Shown: positions 12,557 to 28,860, counted from the stretch's first letter. The stretch is 64,000 nt of DNA from Pontederia crassipes (GCA_030549335.1 CM060193.1:61223146-61287145), one strand, 5' to 3'. Translations and numbers: made by a program. Notes: generated by a model not told the origin, from the sequence alone.

Positions 12557-14558
12557 GGGCTCTGCGTATTAAGCATCATGTCCACCCATCTATAGAGAAT
12601 AAAAAATTATAATCGTACTAATGGTGGTTGATATTAGGTTCGACCCCGACTGGATTCTAAATCGAGTTTGTATTTCACATTTTAAAATGTTTTTATTTCA
12701 TTTAAGGTTTTTATATGATTTAAAAATAAAAAAAATGAAAATAGAGTATTTTGAAATTGTTTTTAAAATAAATTCTGAAAAATAGTGGATGGGTGATGCG
12801 CTCGGAGCTGAATTGAGAAAAAAAAATGGGCCCTGTCCAATTTGATTTGATCAAAGATTGATTTAAGTGGAATTTACGCAGGAATCAAGTAAATACAATG
12901 AATTATTTCAAATGATATATTTTAGCTGTTTGTATAAGATAATGGATTAGTTTTCGTGATAAAATGATATTTATTATTTTATACTTCTACAGAAAACAAT
13001 GATGAATACATTTGTTATTATCTTGACAAAAATGCTCTCTAATGCAATACATAAATTATCTATTTAGTCGTTTTCTATATTTTACCAAACAAATATTTTT
13101 TTTATTAAATCTATTAATTGAGCTTATCCAAACAAAAAATATATTACATTTATTAAACTGAGTAATACATACTGTAGATATTTTTTTTGTAAACCAATTT
13201 CTCCTTAAACTCTTCAAATTGTCTTAATAAGTAATGTACCATAGTCGTATATTTTCTTTCCAAGTACTGCAGGTGTTGTCAGTGACTTCTTCCATCTATA
13301 TCATTTTAATACATAGAGAGAGCCAGAGAGGAAATAAGCAGGTGAAGCAGTAGTTCGTTTTTTCCCTCGAAAATCAAAAGGTCACAAATTTAAATAAAAT
13401 TAGTGAAACTTATTTATCATCTTTATTTTTATAATAATAATAATAAATAAATAAATAAACGAGTCTTCCTCCTGCCCTTGCTGGCAACGCGGAAACCTTG
13501 ATCCGAGGTGTTAGGCGAATAAATTGGTGAATAGTCAATTATATCTAAGCATAATGTTAAATAAATTAAAAATTAAGATTAAATTATTTTTCCTTAAGTC
13601 AATAAACTTTTTTTCAATCATTATAATGAAATATCAATTTTTGTTGTAAAGCCAATAAAACTATTTATTTCTTTCTTCAATGCTATTTTATGTTTTATTA
13701 ATTTTATTCCAAAAAATATATCTAAAAAGGATTACTTTTTAGAATAAATTAGAATATCTATTCTACCTTATTATTCTTATAAAATTTATTCACAAACCAA
13801 ACATTCCCATGGGTGGCATTAATTAATTAATTAAACGGACTTCATTTATATTTATTTCTTCAGATTAGTTTTTTAATTAAATCACAGTTTGAACAAAAGT
13901 TAAACAGTTAAGAACGAACTCTATTTACTAAAAAAATAATATAACATATTTAACGAAAATGAGTTAATTAACAGCTTACAGAGTTACAGACCTCTGTAGG
14001 CCACCTTTTTTAAACTTAAGCTCTCTTTGACAGTGCGACAAAATAATGTTTACGATTGCGAATTCAAACTTTAAATTTTTTTTTGTTAGTAAAGTTTAAA
14101 GTTTTGAATGAAAGTATTAAAAATGATTATATTTATATATTTATTTCAAGTTGTCTTATTATTATTATTATTTTATTTTATTTACCAATCAGCCGCATTG
14201 TTTATTTTTTTATATTCACGCGTCATTAGTTACAAAATTATTTATTGTACAATAAATAAAAAAGTTAATTTAATAACTAATATTTTTATGATGATTTGCT
14301 CTATATAAAATTTATTGTAAATATACTTTTTTATAAAAAAAAATCCAAATTTTATTATTTGGAAATATTATTTCACTGGACTTCAGATACAAATAATTTA
14401 CTTATTACATTATAGTAAAATAATTTATGTTGAATATCATATGTCCAATTATATAATTTTATATATCAAACATTTATTTATTAGTATCTTATATTATTTT
14501 CAAGTTGTCAATCACTATTCATTTATCTATTCTTTATTAAACCATTATTCACTTATGA
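11923..14558. other. NRPB10 3' region and AT-rich intergenic DNA
   Basis: The 3' untranslated region probably occupies the first 150-200 bases. The rest is AT-rich with no gene. A possible small MITE at about 12555-12815 has opposing arms (GCATCATGTCCACCCATC and the reverse complement of GATGGGTGATGCG). A short (AAT/AAAT)n run lies near 13430-13460. Confidence 0.5.
12518..12554. repeat. (TA)n microsatellite
   Basis: This is a nearly pure TA dinucleotide run in AT-rich DNA downstream of NRPB10. Confidence 0.92.
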
Positions 14559-14567
14559 AAATGTTAA

Positions 14568-15034
14568 GGGTTATTTTCTTAGACCACCACCAAAACTATC
14601 ACGATTTTCGCATCTAACCTTAATATATGAATTAGTAATGCCTCCATAAATTATTTTACGATTTTCACTTTAGCCCATCCATCAAGTTCTATTACCTTTT
14701 TCATCAATTTTAATTTTTTTATTTATTAAATGACTAAACTACCCCATCTCCCCCCACCGGCACTGATGAGGAGGGGACAGTTCCCTCTCCTTTTTATTTT
14801 TAATATTTATTATATATTATTCTAAACTTTAAAATAGTAAAAAAATAAGAAAATAATAGTTTAATTATTTCATAAATTAGAAAAATAGGAAATAACAGAA
14901 AAGTTAACAGAACTAAACAAATGGACTAAAGTGAAAATTACGAAATAATTTAAGGAGAAGCTACGGTGAGTTTATAGATTAGGGTTAGATGCAAAAAATC
15001 GTGATGATTTAGGGGAGGTATAAGAAAATAATCC
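14568..15034. mobile_element. Mutator-type MITE, 467 bp
   Basis: The ends read GGGTTATTTTCTTAGACC on the left and, reverse-complemented, GGATTATTTTCTTATACC on the right. Arms extend about 150 bp (for example CACGATTTTCGCATCTAACC versus CACGATTTTTTGCATCTAACC). It is flanked by a near-perfect 9-bp duplication, AAATGTTAA at 14559-14567 and AAATGGTAA at 15035-15043, the size typical of Mutator-like elements. It has no coding capacity. Its ends resemble those of the 31.5-33.7 kb Pack-MULE. Confidence 0.82.
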
Positions 15035-15556
15035 AAATGGTAATTATGTCAAACAGAACATTAACCTCATTCTTAAATAGTTTGAACCATTCAATTTTCT
15101 TTTGTTTATTTTAATAATAAATATTTTGATCGAAAAAGATAATTGCGTTTGAGAAAAAAAATAAAGGAATGTAATTGATTATTCTTTTTTGTTGATTTAT
15201 TATCTTATTACATTTTGTTGCGTCACGTCAACCGCGCAATTCGAAAACCTACTATCGACGGATATGAGGACAACAAGTATAAGAATTTAAAATTTTGAAC
15301 ATTGTCTAGATACAAATTGAAGTTAGAGGAATGAATAATTATCGCACTTCGTGCAATTTACCCAATGAATTTAAGAACAAAGAATACCCTTTAACTTCAT
15401 CTTTTTTCAACTTTTTCCCTCAACTTTATTTTGTAATTAAACTACCTCCAATTATTGACTTGTTTCATAAACTATCCTTTTGAATCTAGAGTAGCCAATT
15501 TTCTCGATTGTTTTGCATGTGTCATGTTATTTAAAAATATATATAATATTAAAAAG

Positions 15557-16300
15557 GATTTAATATTTGTCCTACCAAGCTGAGAAGGTAGGAATGTCAT
15601 ACCTATTATGGATATGAAGTTTCTCTCCTATCGGCACCCATAAGATTGTAGACCTTCAAAGTGACACACCTTAGATTTTGCCACCCGTTCGACGTCATCA
15701 TTGTTTGATTCCTCCATCCTCATTGCCTGTTCGACGCCATCACCATTCGAGTCGCCCGACCTCACTGCTTGACAGCGAGAGCGGGATGAGGAGGGCATAG
15801 AGAGTCGATGGCTGCAAAGAGTTGATCGGGCGGAGAGGGCGAAGAGAGTCGAGGACAATGACAAAACAAGGTAGCAACAAGGAGTGTGCACATCGTGTGT
15901 CGATCAGGGTGGCGAAGCGAGGGCAAGGGTGAAATGAGTCGAGGTGGCAACGAGGAAGGAACATCGAGTCGCTCAGGCAGGGGGGGAGGTGGAGTGAGTT
16001 GAGGGTGACGGCAAAGAGAGACGAAGGCGCAATGAGTCGAGAGTCACTGAATGACGACGAGGTTGAAGTGAGGCGAGGCGACAATGAAGCGATGAGGGAG
16101 CGGTGCAGTGAAAGCGATGGTGATGGGATTTGGAGATTTTTCTAGCCGGACCGTTATTTGAACCAACGGTTTTTTCATGTTTGAACCATGCCATTACTAT
16201 TTGAATCATGCTTTTTTGAAAGAGTTGTAGATCTGTGATCCTATGGTATCTAGGATAGGTAGGAGACTCCTACCACCTCAACTTGATAGGACAAACATTA
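15557..16300. mobile_element. TIR element with GC-rich interior of unknown origin
   Basis: The left end reads TTTGTCCTACCAAGCTGAG and GGTAGGAATGTC; the reverse complement of the right end reads TTTGTCCTATCAAGTTGAG and GGTAGGAGTCTC. Arms are at least 45 bp. The interior (15640-16200) is GC-rich, in contrast to the flanks, and could be captured DNA, but its open frames are low-complexity and resemble no family I know. No clear target duplication was found. Confidence 0.55.
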
Positions 16301-16384
16301 TATTCATATTAAAATAATAATTAAAAAATTATAAGGAGCGACCATCCGTTTTCCCTCTCTCCTCCGGATAGGAGGTGTAGGTGT

Positions 16385-17225
16385 TTGTTCATTACCTGAC
16401 CGAGTATGGCATTGGCAGCTTCACCATGAATTTGTCCTCGAGCTCCTTTCCAATAGTGGCAGCGCCGGACATCACTGTGCGGATGGAGGAGAGGTCGTAG
16501 CTATTGACGAGGGGGCTCTTCACAATCCCTAGTACAATCAGGGACACGAAGGCATGATGGTCATCTTGTAACACTGCACGAGCTCCAGCATCATGCCGAT
16601 CTCAAATTTCCTCATGATTAGTGTTGTGGCGCCCACAGGCAGCCCGCGGAGTAGAGTTTAGCGAGTAGATGTGGAATAGAGGCAGCATGCAAAGGAAGAC
16701 ATCATCCTTGTGGGAGTGAAGGTCGGGGTTCTTGCCGTTGACCTATTGGCGACACTCGTGCTCAAGCTCCAATGGGTTAGCATAATATATACCCTTGGGC
16801 AAGGTGATGGTGTCGGTGGAGTAAAGGAGCACCATAATGCTGTCAGCGTCAATCTTGACTGTGGGTAACTTGTCTTTGTTAGCATTGACCAACTCTAAGA
16901 AATGGTGGCACCCCTCAGGGCCCTTGTCGATGCACACGATGGGCACGCCCCGCTCCGCGACTATCTTCTCCACATTGCCAAACTCCGTGACAATGAGGCG
17001 TGTGCTGGCAGTGGTTGCATGCTTGTGGATCTCGACGGGGGTGTAGAAGGAGTTGGCAATGATGGTGGTGGCCCCTGTCGGGAGGCCCCAAAGAAGGTGA
17101 CGACAAACTTAGGGGAGTTCCGAAGTGGGATCAGGATCACCTCCCCCCTTGCTCGATCCTCATCCTTTACAGTTTGGCGGCCACCATGCAAGAGGCGGTG
17201 TCGACCTCCTCATAGGTCAAGGAAA
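16385..17225 (-). pseudogene. 4-coumarate:CoA ligase (4CL) fragment
   Basis: Minus-strand frames read LTYEEVDTASCMVAAKL, then VVTFFGASRQG, EKIVAERGVPIVCID with [56 protein letters not shown] and GKELEDKF. These are consecutive parts of the adenylate-forming enzyme 4CL, which activates hydroxycinnamates for lignin and flavonoid synthesis. The AMP-binding loop, normally SSGTTGLPKG, is degraded to STDTITLPKG. Frame changes and stops split the reading frame. The N-terminal ~70 residues and everything after KLP, including the GYGMTE region, are missing. It stops near where the first exon of many 4CL genes ends (from memory), suggesting a single-exon duplication or capture. No flanking terminal repeats were found. 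Confidence 0.8.
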
Positions 17226-17299
17226 GATAGTTGGAGAAACAAGTTAATAAATAGAAGAATAGAGTTGAGAAAACACGTAAAGTTGAATAATATTTAGTG

Positions 17300-19260
17300 A
17301 AATTTATCCATTATTTATTATATTTATCACTAAATATATTAGGATTCTTGATCTAAACTTAATTACATATAACATGGGCATCACTATTGGCACTCTAAAA
17401 TATATTCTTGACACTTCATTTTATCTCATAAGGGTAAAAATGTCTAATACCTTCAGTACTTAACAATAGTGTATTTTGGAGTGACAATAGTGATACCTTT
17501 TATATAATTATTTTTTTGCTATACATACACACTAAATTTATGAGCATATTTTGATTAAAAGCATATTCTTTTTAGTATAATTAAAATAGATAACCTTTTC
17601 TTTATAAAAGATATCGTATAAGTAAAAATAATTCCTTTTAAAAATATAATTTGTTATTTTCGAAATATAAAAATAATTTAAAATAAATAATTCAAATTAA
17701 GATTAATCCTCTTTTTCTATCAATTTGAGTATGATTAAAATAAATATTATTTTATTTCAAAAATTAATATGCAAGTAAATAATAAGTCATTTTTAAAAGA
17801 TATTCGTAAATAAAAAATAATTAAAAAAAATTTAATTTAAGTCAAATTAAGATTAATATTTTATTTTTATCAATTTGAGTGTGATTAAAATAAATATTTT
17901 TTCCAAAAGACAGTATACAAGAAAATAATAATTCCTATTTAGATAAATTGTTATTTTTCAAATTTAAAAATAGTAATTATGAGTAATCTTTCTTTTTTTT
18001 ATCAATTTTGAGTTTGATGAAAGTAATAATATTTTTTCTTAAAGATAATCTACAAGTAAATAATAATTCTTTGTTAAAAGATAATATCTTATTTGTGGAA
18101 TGAAAAAATAATTTAAAATAAATAATTCAACTTGAGTCAAATCATGATAAATATTTTCCTTTTATCAATTTGCGGTAATTAAAATAAATATTTTTACCAT
18201 TTTAAAAGGTAATGCACAAATAAAATAAATAATATGTCCTTTATGAAAATAATATAAATTATTTCGAGAATACATAAATAAGATTTCCTTTCTAAAATAT
18301 AATATACAAGTATTATAAAAAATATATTTCATTTTCAAAAGATAAATGGTATTTTTAAATTAGAAAAAAATAAACCAATGAATTCAATTGAGTCCAAATA
18401 ATTTAAAATAAAAAATTCGATTTGAGTCAAATTAAAATTAATCTTTCCTTGTATATTTTTTAAAGACATTCAATAAGTATAATAATTTTAGAAAATAGAA
18501 TTTATCTTATAATGGTTTGTTGTATAAGGTAACCAAAATAAAAGAAGATAGAATAGTATAAGTTAATTAGAGGCAGATTTTTTTAGTATGATTAAAATAA
18601 GTATTTTTTTCTTTTTAAAAGATAATGTACTACTAAATAATATTTCCTTTATAATAGATAATTTTTTATTTTTAATTTAAAAATATTTCAATTTGACCCT
18701 AATTAGGATTAAGACTTTCGTTTGTAAACGATAATGGAGGAGTATAATAAAATAAATGATATTTTTCTTTTTAAAAAATGTATATTTCAGAAATATAAAA
18801 TAAATGAATTAATGTGATTATGGTTAAGATAAATGATCTTTCCTTTGTCATAGATATCATAGAAGTATAATAAAATAAATAATATTTTCTTTTTAAATGA
18901 TAATGAGTTATTTTCGATGTAAAAAAAAAGAATTTAAGTTTAAGAAATTGAGACCGTTTCATTTTTCCTTTTTAAAAGTGGACAAGTATAATAAAAAAGT
19001 AATATTTATTTCTTAAAAGATAATGTATTATTTTGGAAATAAAAAATAAATATTCAATTTGAGGTGATATTGAAATAAATAATATTTTTTTTCTAAAATG
19101 CAATATACAAGTATAATAAAATATTATGCAGATTCATTTTTTAAAAGATATTGTTTTATTTCCTAAATTTTAAAAATAATTTAAAACAAAGTTTAATTTC
19201 TGTCCAATGAAAATTAATATTTCCTTGGGAAATAAGTAATTATTTAAAAATAATAATCTT
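17300..19260. repeat. Degenerate AT-rich tandem array
   Basis: The same AT-rich phrases recur in order about every 135-165 bases: TATCAATTTGAGT then GATTAAAATAAAT (17,719; 17,868; about 18,000; 18,163), TTTTAAAAGATAAT, AAGTATAATAAAATAAAT, and AATTTAAAATAAATAATTCAA. Later units drift and lose parts. There are no genes or stable open frames. This looks like a decayed satellite or minisatellite of roughly a dozen units; possible roles such as matrix attachment are speculation. Confidence 0.7.
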
Positions 19261-19269
19261 GGTAGATTG

Positions 19270-20040
19270 AAATTGAGTTTTAAAAATTTTAAAATAGATT
19301 AATCTATTTATCATATTTAAATACTAATAAATTACTTGTAATAATAATTATAAATGAAAAATATTTTAGATTATATATTATATATTTTTATAATACCTAC
19401 GCACGAAATTTAGCACTACTACTAATTAAAATGAAGGAACATGTCTTGGTCGTACAAAGCACATTTTTTTTCGGTCATGGTCAATGATTCATCCGTGTCC
19501 GAGGTTACTAGCATTCGACCAATTCAATGTTCGGACTCGGACGATAAAAAATACCCTGACTAAAAATAACAATTCTGGAAATCGAATATGAAGTTAGTAA
19601 CACTCAACTCTGATAACACAATCCGCTACTCAATTGTGTGCTACTCAATTGTGTCAACCATCATTGATTATACAAAGCATATTTTTTGTAGACAGTTCGA
19701 GCGGAGTCGCACAGGTGGAAAGAAATAATATTGCCTAATCCGAATCCGACAAACTCACTGGTGTCGTTCGTTAGGTGACAGCTGGCAAACCCATTTTAGT
19801 TGCCAAGAACAAATTTTCTTTCTTTTCTTTTTATATTTTTTAAAAGAAGAAAATATCGTAATTTTTATTTTTGTTATTTGGTTTGTCAACTTATTCCATT
19901 GACTTCTGCAAACATAAATATTAAAAACGAGAAAAAAATTATACGCGTCATGGCCTGAGCCAAGTGGCTCTTTTTATTAACCCGGTTCAATCGGAGAATC
20001 CCGGCTCGGTCGTCGCCAGTGATTTACTCCATCGTAGCCC
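19270..20040. other. Intergenic, upstream of IDH5
   Basis: No gene is seen. CTACTCAATTGTGT occurs twice near 19627-19655. The last 60 bases become GC-richer (around 19,970-20,035) and probably contain the IDH promoter; I see no convincing TATA box. Confidence 0.4.
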
Positions 20041-20096
20041 TTCTTTTTTTGTTCCACTGCGAATTCTCTCTCTGGCGAGGAGCGATAGAATCAGAG

Positions 20097-20678
20097 GTAC
20101 GCGTTGATCGCTTCCGCCTCTCCAGACATCTTACGGATTCTTAGTTGAATCGCTGATCGCCGACGATTCTTCAGCATTTTTATTGTTTTTTTTTATTTTC
20201 TGGATGTTTTAATGCTGGTTGAATTTGGGCGCCTGGGATGATTTGAAACATTCTAGGGTTTTGGGATTGATTGGTGAAGCAAACATGTAATCTGTCTGTT
20301 TGTAATGTTGTTTCAAAATTCCTCTACGATGTATTTCTTGCACTCATTTCTGTTTCTTTCCTGATGAGGATTGGGTCTTTTTTACCACCTAAAAAGAACT
20401 TTTTTATGAATGCAGTCTTTTATGCGAAGCTGTTGATGATGAGTCATTTTCTTCTGTTCGGTTCTGTTGATCCCAATTCTCTTGCGCTGTGTTGGAAAAG
20501 AAGTCCTGACTCTGTTTCGATTATTGAAGAATCACCACTTTCTATTTAGGCACATTTAACTAGATCAAGGATTTAGCGTTTTACTTCTGTTTTCTGTATT
20601 TGGTATTTGATATTTCGGTGATTTGTTTTGGATGATGGTAGTGGTTGTGCACTGAGGCAGTGTTCTTTGGAATTGTAG
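20097..20678 (+). other. Probable 5' UTR intron of IDH5
   Basis: A donor (TCAGAG followed by GTACGC) at 20097 and an acceptor (TTGTAG) ending at 20678, nine bases before the ATG, define a likely leader intron with a short untranslated exon ending at 20096. Leader introns are common in highly expressed plant genes. Inferred from sequence only. Confidence 0.5.
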
Positions 20679-20687
20679 ACTTGATCG

Positions 20688-23999
<3,312 letters not shown>

Positions 24000-25940
24000 G
24001 AACACTCTTCCACAGAACCGTGGATGGATAGTTGAATGGAAATAATTTTTTTCCTTTTTCGCAAGGCAGTTTATGGCCTTGCCTTATTGTTATGAGCAGA
24101 TTGCATGACAATGAACAATGCTTTCAAATTTTCCCCTCGGTTGTCATTCGTCTTTCATCTCTTTGTGAGAATTGTAATAATAAGTTAATCTCAAGCAACA
24201 AGCTGACAGTTCTTCTCGGTTTAAGTTAATTCTTCTTCACTTGTGCTGTTGCAAAAGTGAAAACAATGTTTTCCGCACCCTGTTGTGTACAAAAGTTTCT
24301 CTTACGATGATTGCTAACTTCACTTCTCTTTTTCAATTCTCGGTTAGGGAGATTGTGTTGCTGTGACATATGCACCGCACCCTCTTTGTTCTTGTGAAGT
24401 GCACAATATATGTGGTGTATTTTTTTCCCAATTATACATCGATCCTTTTGGATTCTTATACATCGATCCTTTCATATCTGAAGGTGTTTTGGATTCTTAT
24501 ACTGTTAATAATATGTTCTATCAAAATAACATCGATAGCAGGTCGTGGTAGCATGAGCTTACAAGATTTAATTTCGGATGGTCCGGGGGTCGATTGTAAT
24601 TGGGGAAAGGGTTTGACCCATTTTGATTTAGTCAAACTCGATCAAAATCTAAGTTCAATTGACCAACTCGGTGACGAGTTTCATCGACCTGGTTCAGTCA
24701 AATTGTATATGAAAGAAATTTGAAACATTAGAAAAATATTAAAACATTTATACATTATATATGTATGCTTAAAATTTATACTTCAATGTCCTCCTTATCA
24801 TATATATAAAGTTTTTTTGATATTCTTTTATTTATAATTACCTAATAAGATTTTTTTTATTTTGCAAATATTTGATTGATAACTTAATTTATGTTGACTT
24901 TATTATATCATTTAATCATAATTTATTTTATAAGCTAAATAATAATGTATTAATAAACAATATAAATTTTAAAAAATTAAAAGTAAAAAGAAAAGAAAGA
25001 AAAAAAAAGTAAAAAACAAAACAAAACAAAAAAAACACACTTGAAATTCAACACACTTGAAAGTAAAAAACAAAACAAAACAAAAAACCAAAGGGGCAGA
25101 AGAAAGAAGATGTGAAAAACTCACAGATATCGTTGGAACTTATGTCTAGCTAAAACTCTGATTTCCTTGTGGTGACATTGTGTTGATGTTACGGTTTTGA
25201 GTTCTCTGATATCGTATCTCTAATCTTTTAGTTTATTGTATTTTTGATACACTGCAATTTCACTACTTGCAATTGAGCTTTATCAGATCGAGAGATCTAT
25301 TTGTCGTCATTACCCTATCCCATTCGAGAGAAGGGATATGTTACTTCCCTTTGTAGTGTCTCATTAGTATAGTAGTTGCTAATTTCTAGCAGTTGAGAAG
25401 CCCATTGTTATATATGTTGTGAGGCGAGGGTCTATAACAACGACTAGTTGTGTTAGATTCATTCTAATTGATCGAATTAGGATAAAAAGAGTTGATAATT
25501 AAAGATCGAGAGATTGACTTCTGTTCTGATTAGGGTGAGAAATCAACTAATCAATCTTTCATAATCTACTATGCCCCTTTGAGCTCAAGGAGAGATAGAT
25601 GAGTTTAGGGGGAGAGTGAGTGATTCGCATTGTAAGGATCAAGAGATCAATTATCTCATGACTGAGAATCAAAACATAATAGCTTCAACCAATTCATCAC
25701 AAGGGAGTCTACTTTCTTACATTCTAGTTTTTTCTGTTAATTATATCCCTACTTTGCTTGTCTTTTGAATATGTTGTGACAACTTTTGAAATATAAATAG
25801 ATTGATATATTATTTAAATCAACGGGGTTACGACACTCGTGATTTCTACTCGACCAGTGCACTTGCAGCAGTATGGACTCTAGAGTAAATTTTAAATACG
25901 ACAAGAACTATATATCGATTGGTGTGAAAAATCACATTTA
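24000..25940. other. IDH5 3' region and repeat-derived intergenic DNA
   Basis: The IDH 3' UTR probably ends by about 24,250. An arm GACCAACTCGGTGACGAG at about 24660 and the AT-rich block after it (24,720-24,840) match blocks at 41.5 and 42.4 kb, so they are one dispersed repeat. 24,990-25,090 is an AAAAC-rich run. CGACCAGTGCACTTGC near 25,852 resembles the reverse complement of the start of the nested LTR at 45.4 kb, suggesting retrotransposon debris. No gene seen. Confidence 0.5.
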
Positions 25941-26138
25941 CCAAAGTTCACATCACTTACATGCAGACTTCTAGCACACCCCACCTGTGCTTGGTCATGA
26001 TGTCGACAAGCACCTCATATTTCTCTGACAGCCTTAATATTGTCTTTGGTCTTTTCCTTGATGTCCATAATAGTGTGGAAAACATTATCAAATACATTTT
26101 TCTTTATGTGCATGACATCCAAATTATGTCTAATCAAA

Positions 26139-27559
26139 TTATCTTTCAAATATGGTAGATCTCAAAGTCCAATTTTGCAAAACACCATAACCACTGTATT
26201 TGACGATTGGATTGTCAGTAATCCTATTTAGACAACTGACCATATTATACAATTCATCTCTCGATAACCTGGCAAGAGGAATTTCATGCACTATTTTTCC
26301 CCTACGAAAGGCATTCCTATTATTCCGAAAGGCATGATTATCAGGCAGAAATTGTCGGTGGCAATCAAACCAACATTTTTTACTTCCATTTTTTAAAGTG
26401 AAAGCTTTTGAATTGTCCATGCAATAAGGACATCCCAACTTACCGGCAGTTATCCAACTACTTAACATCCCATATGCTGGAATATCATTGATTGTCTAGA
26501 GAAGGTCAGCTTTTAGAGTAAAGTTTTATTTGGTCGAGACATCATAAACTATGATTCCATTCCATAACTCCTTCAGTTTGTCGATCAGATGTTGTAAGTA
26601 CATGTCTATCTTCTGCTTAGGATTGTGTGGACTAGGAATGATACAGGTCAAAAACATATACGGAGCAGTCATACATACTTCATGAGACAAGTTGTATGAT
26701 GTAACTATGACCGTCCAGCAAGAATAAAGAGTTGTCATTGGACATGTCTGCGCATAATCCTAATCTTATATTTCTTTAATTATCTGCAAATTCTTCCATG
26801 CCTCAACAGGTGGAGCATGACACCTTCAATTGTCTCATGTCGTGCATGCCATTTCATTTGTGACGCGGAACCTAAGGACGAATATAATATTTTAAGTCTT
26901 GGAACAAGAGGCAAATAGTGCATTGTCTTCACCGGAACATCTATCTTTGTGGTTGATTTATATCGCTCAGCACCGCAAAATTTGCACTCCCTAAGGCTTA
27001 TGTCATCACCGTGAAATAACATATATCCATTTCTACAACAAGCCATCTTGGTGGAGTCAAGACCAAGTTTTGAAATCAATATTTTGGTCGTATAAAAGTT
27101 CTCTGGTATTCGAGCCTTCGATGGTGTGACCTCTTTTAATATCTCCATAAATGCGTCAAAGAAAGCATGCGAAATATTATGATCGACCTTCAAATTTAAC
27201 ATTATAACTGCTAACGATAATTCTGAATGATTTTCACAACCGGGTCACAAGGGTTCACTTGAGGCTGCTAGTAAGTTATAAAAATCAACGACTTCTGAAT
27301 ATGGTGGATCGTCCTCGCACTCATGTTGAAATCTATTGTCGCCATATTCGGTGGTAGTAGCATCGTAAATCAAATTTTGATATCTAAAAATAAAGTCATC
27401 ATCTATATTAATGGGAACCTCTTGCATAATATCTAAGTTCGATGATGGTTCTATCTCACCAAGGTCACTCCAATACCAATAATTCAGTTTGAAACCCTTT
27501 CTATACAAATGAACTTTGATAGTTTCCAAAGTTTGCTGTTTTGTGCTTTGGCATTTCAA
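26139..27559 (-). pseudogene. CACTA TNP2-type transposase, fragmented
   Basis: Four minus-strand fragments follow the order of plant TNP2 transposases: SNLDIMQEVPINI and HECEDDPPYSEVVDFYNLL (27.5-27.2 kb); HAFFDAFMEILKEV, LGLDSTKMACCRNGYMLFHG and ECKFCGAERY (27.2-26.8 kb); SYNLSHEVCMTAPYMFLTCI with DMYLQHLIDKLKELWNG (26.7-26.5 kb); and ITAGKLGCPYCMDN with CWFDCHRQFLPDNHAFRNN (26.5-26.1 kb). Stops and frame changes separate them, so no functional transposase is encoded. The catalytic core downstream is incomplete. Confidence 0.85.
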
Positions 27560-28860
27560 ACATGGACATCTTATAGTTCCATCTCATTAAAATTATGTAG
27601 TCTGACAAGCTATTGTCGTGTAGTATTCAACACCATCTATGAATTCTTGTGTCAACCCTATACGACCATGATTCGTTCGATTGAGCATTCATCGACGATG
27701 CTCCGGAGGAGACATGTCATTTGTTAACTAAAAATAAACTGTACAATGTTAACTCCTTTATTTAACCATGAGTAAAAATGTTAACATGGAAACATAAACA
27801 TAAAATATGAAATACATATGTTTCTACGGATTTGAACAACTCTATATGATATGAACTCTGGCCATTGACGTGGATCCAGGCTTGAGTGCACGAATCTCGA
27901 CATCAATGCACGATTTCCAGATGTCAACGGCCAGATCTCGACGTGTTCAACCTGAAACTGAACGTCAATGACTCGAATCGGGCCGATGACCAGAATCGTG
28001 CGTCCAAGGTTAGATCAGAGCATGAACGGCCGGAAGCGCCATGCACGGCCGGATCCAAGCTTCAGATGGCCGCCGACGGGCGCTGCAAGGTCAACCAACC
28101 TCCCAGCGGATGGCGACGGCCACAACAAGGCCGTTTGGCTATGCAACGGCTGGCGACTGAAGCGAAAAATAGGGAGGAAAGAAGCGAAAGATGGCCGCGG
28201 CATGGGCGTACTTCGAGCGACTCATCGGAGCTGTGGAGTCGATTCGTCGGAGATAACAGCTAACCGGAGGTCCTTCGTGTCGACTGGAAGCGGCGTGAGA
28301 CAACAACGGCTGGCCAGAGATAGTAGTGGCTGGCCGGACCTTGAGCGAGGAGGCTGACGCTTGAGCGAGGAGACCGAAGCTTGAGCGAGGTCGCTGGGGA
28401 TGTCGATTGGTCGGGGGAAGAAACGGTCGGAAGCAGAGGGGGTCGAGTTATTTTTAACTTGACCTCCGATGGATCTTACGAAAGTTTAAGCTGTCGGTAC
28501 TATTTAAAAAATGTATTCCCCAACGATAATTTATTAGCACTATTTTTATTATTTTTCAGTGATCCGACGGCTTCAGCCGTAGGAAACATTTCCCACGGTT
28601 GTAGCCGTAGGAAGTTCCTACGGCTGAATTCGTGGGAGGATTAATATATATATATTTGTATTATTAAATAAAGGAAAATATTTTTCTAGTCGAGCCGGGG
28701 GAATAATAACTAGTAATCGCAAAGCCGTCGGTACTTGCGAGGGTTTGAATCGCGAGAAATTTCTCTGTCATAACTTCTGAAGGATTGCTAGAACCGTAAA
28801 AAAAAATGGCGAAAATTGCAAGGGATAGCCAGCCGTCGGAAATTACCGTCGCAAAAATCC

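Noticed and set aside
28510..28650. Strong inverted repeats (CAGCCGTAGGA/TCCTACGGCTG) as a terminator or microRNA hairpin
   Set aside because: They lie in the sub-terminal zone of the CACTA element, where such repeats are normal transposase-binding motifs.
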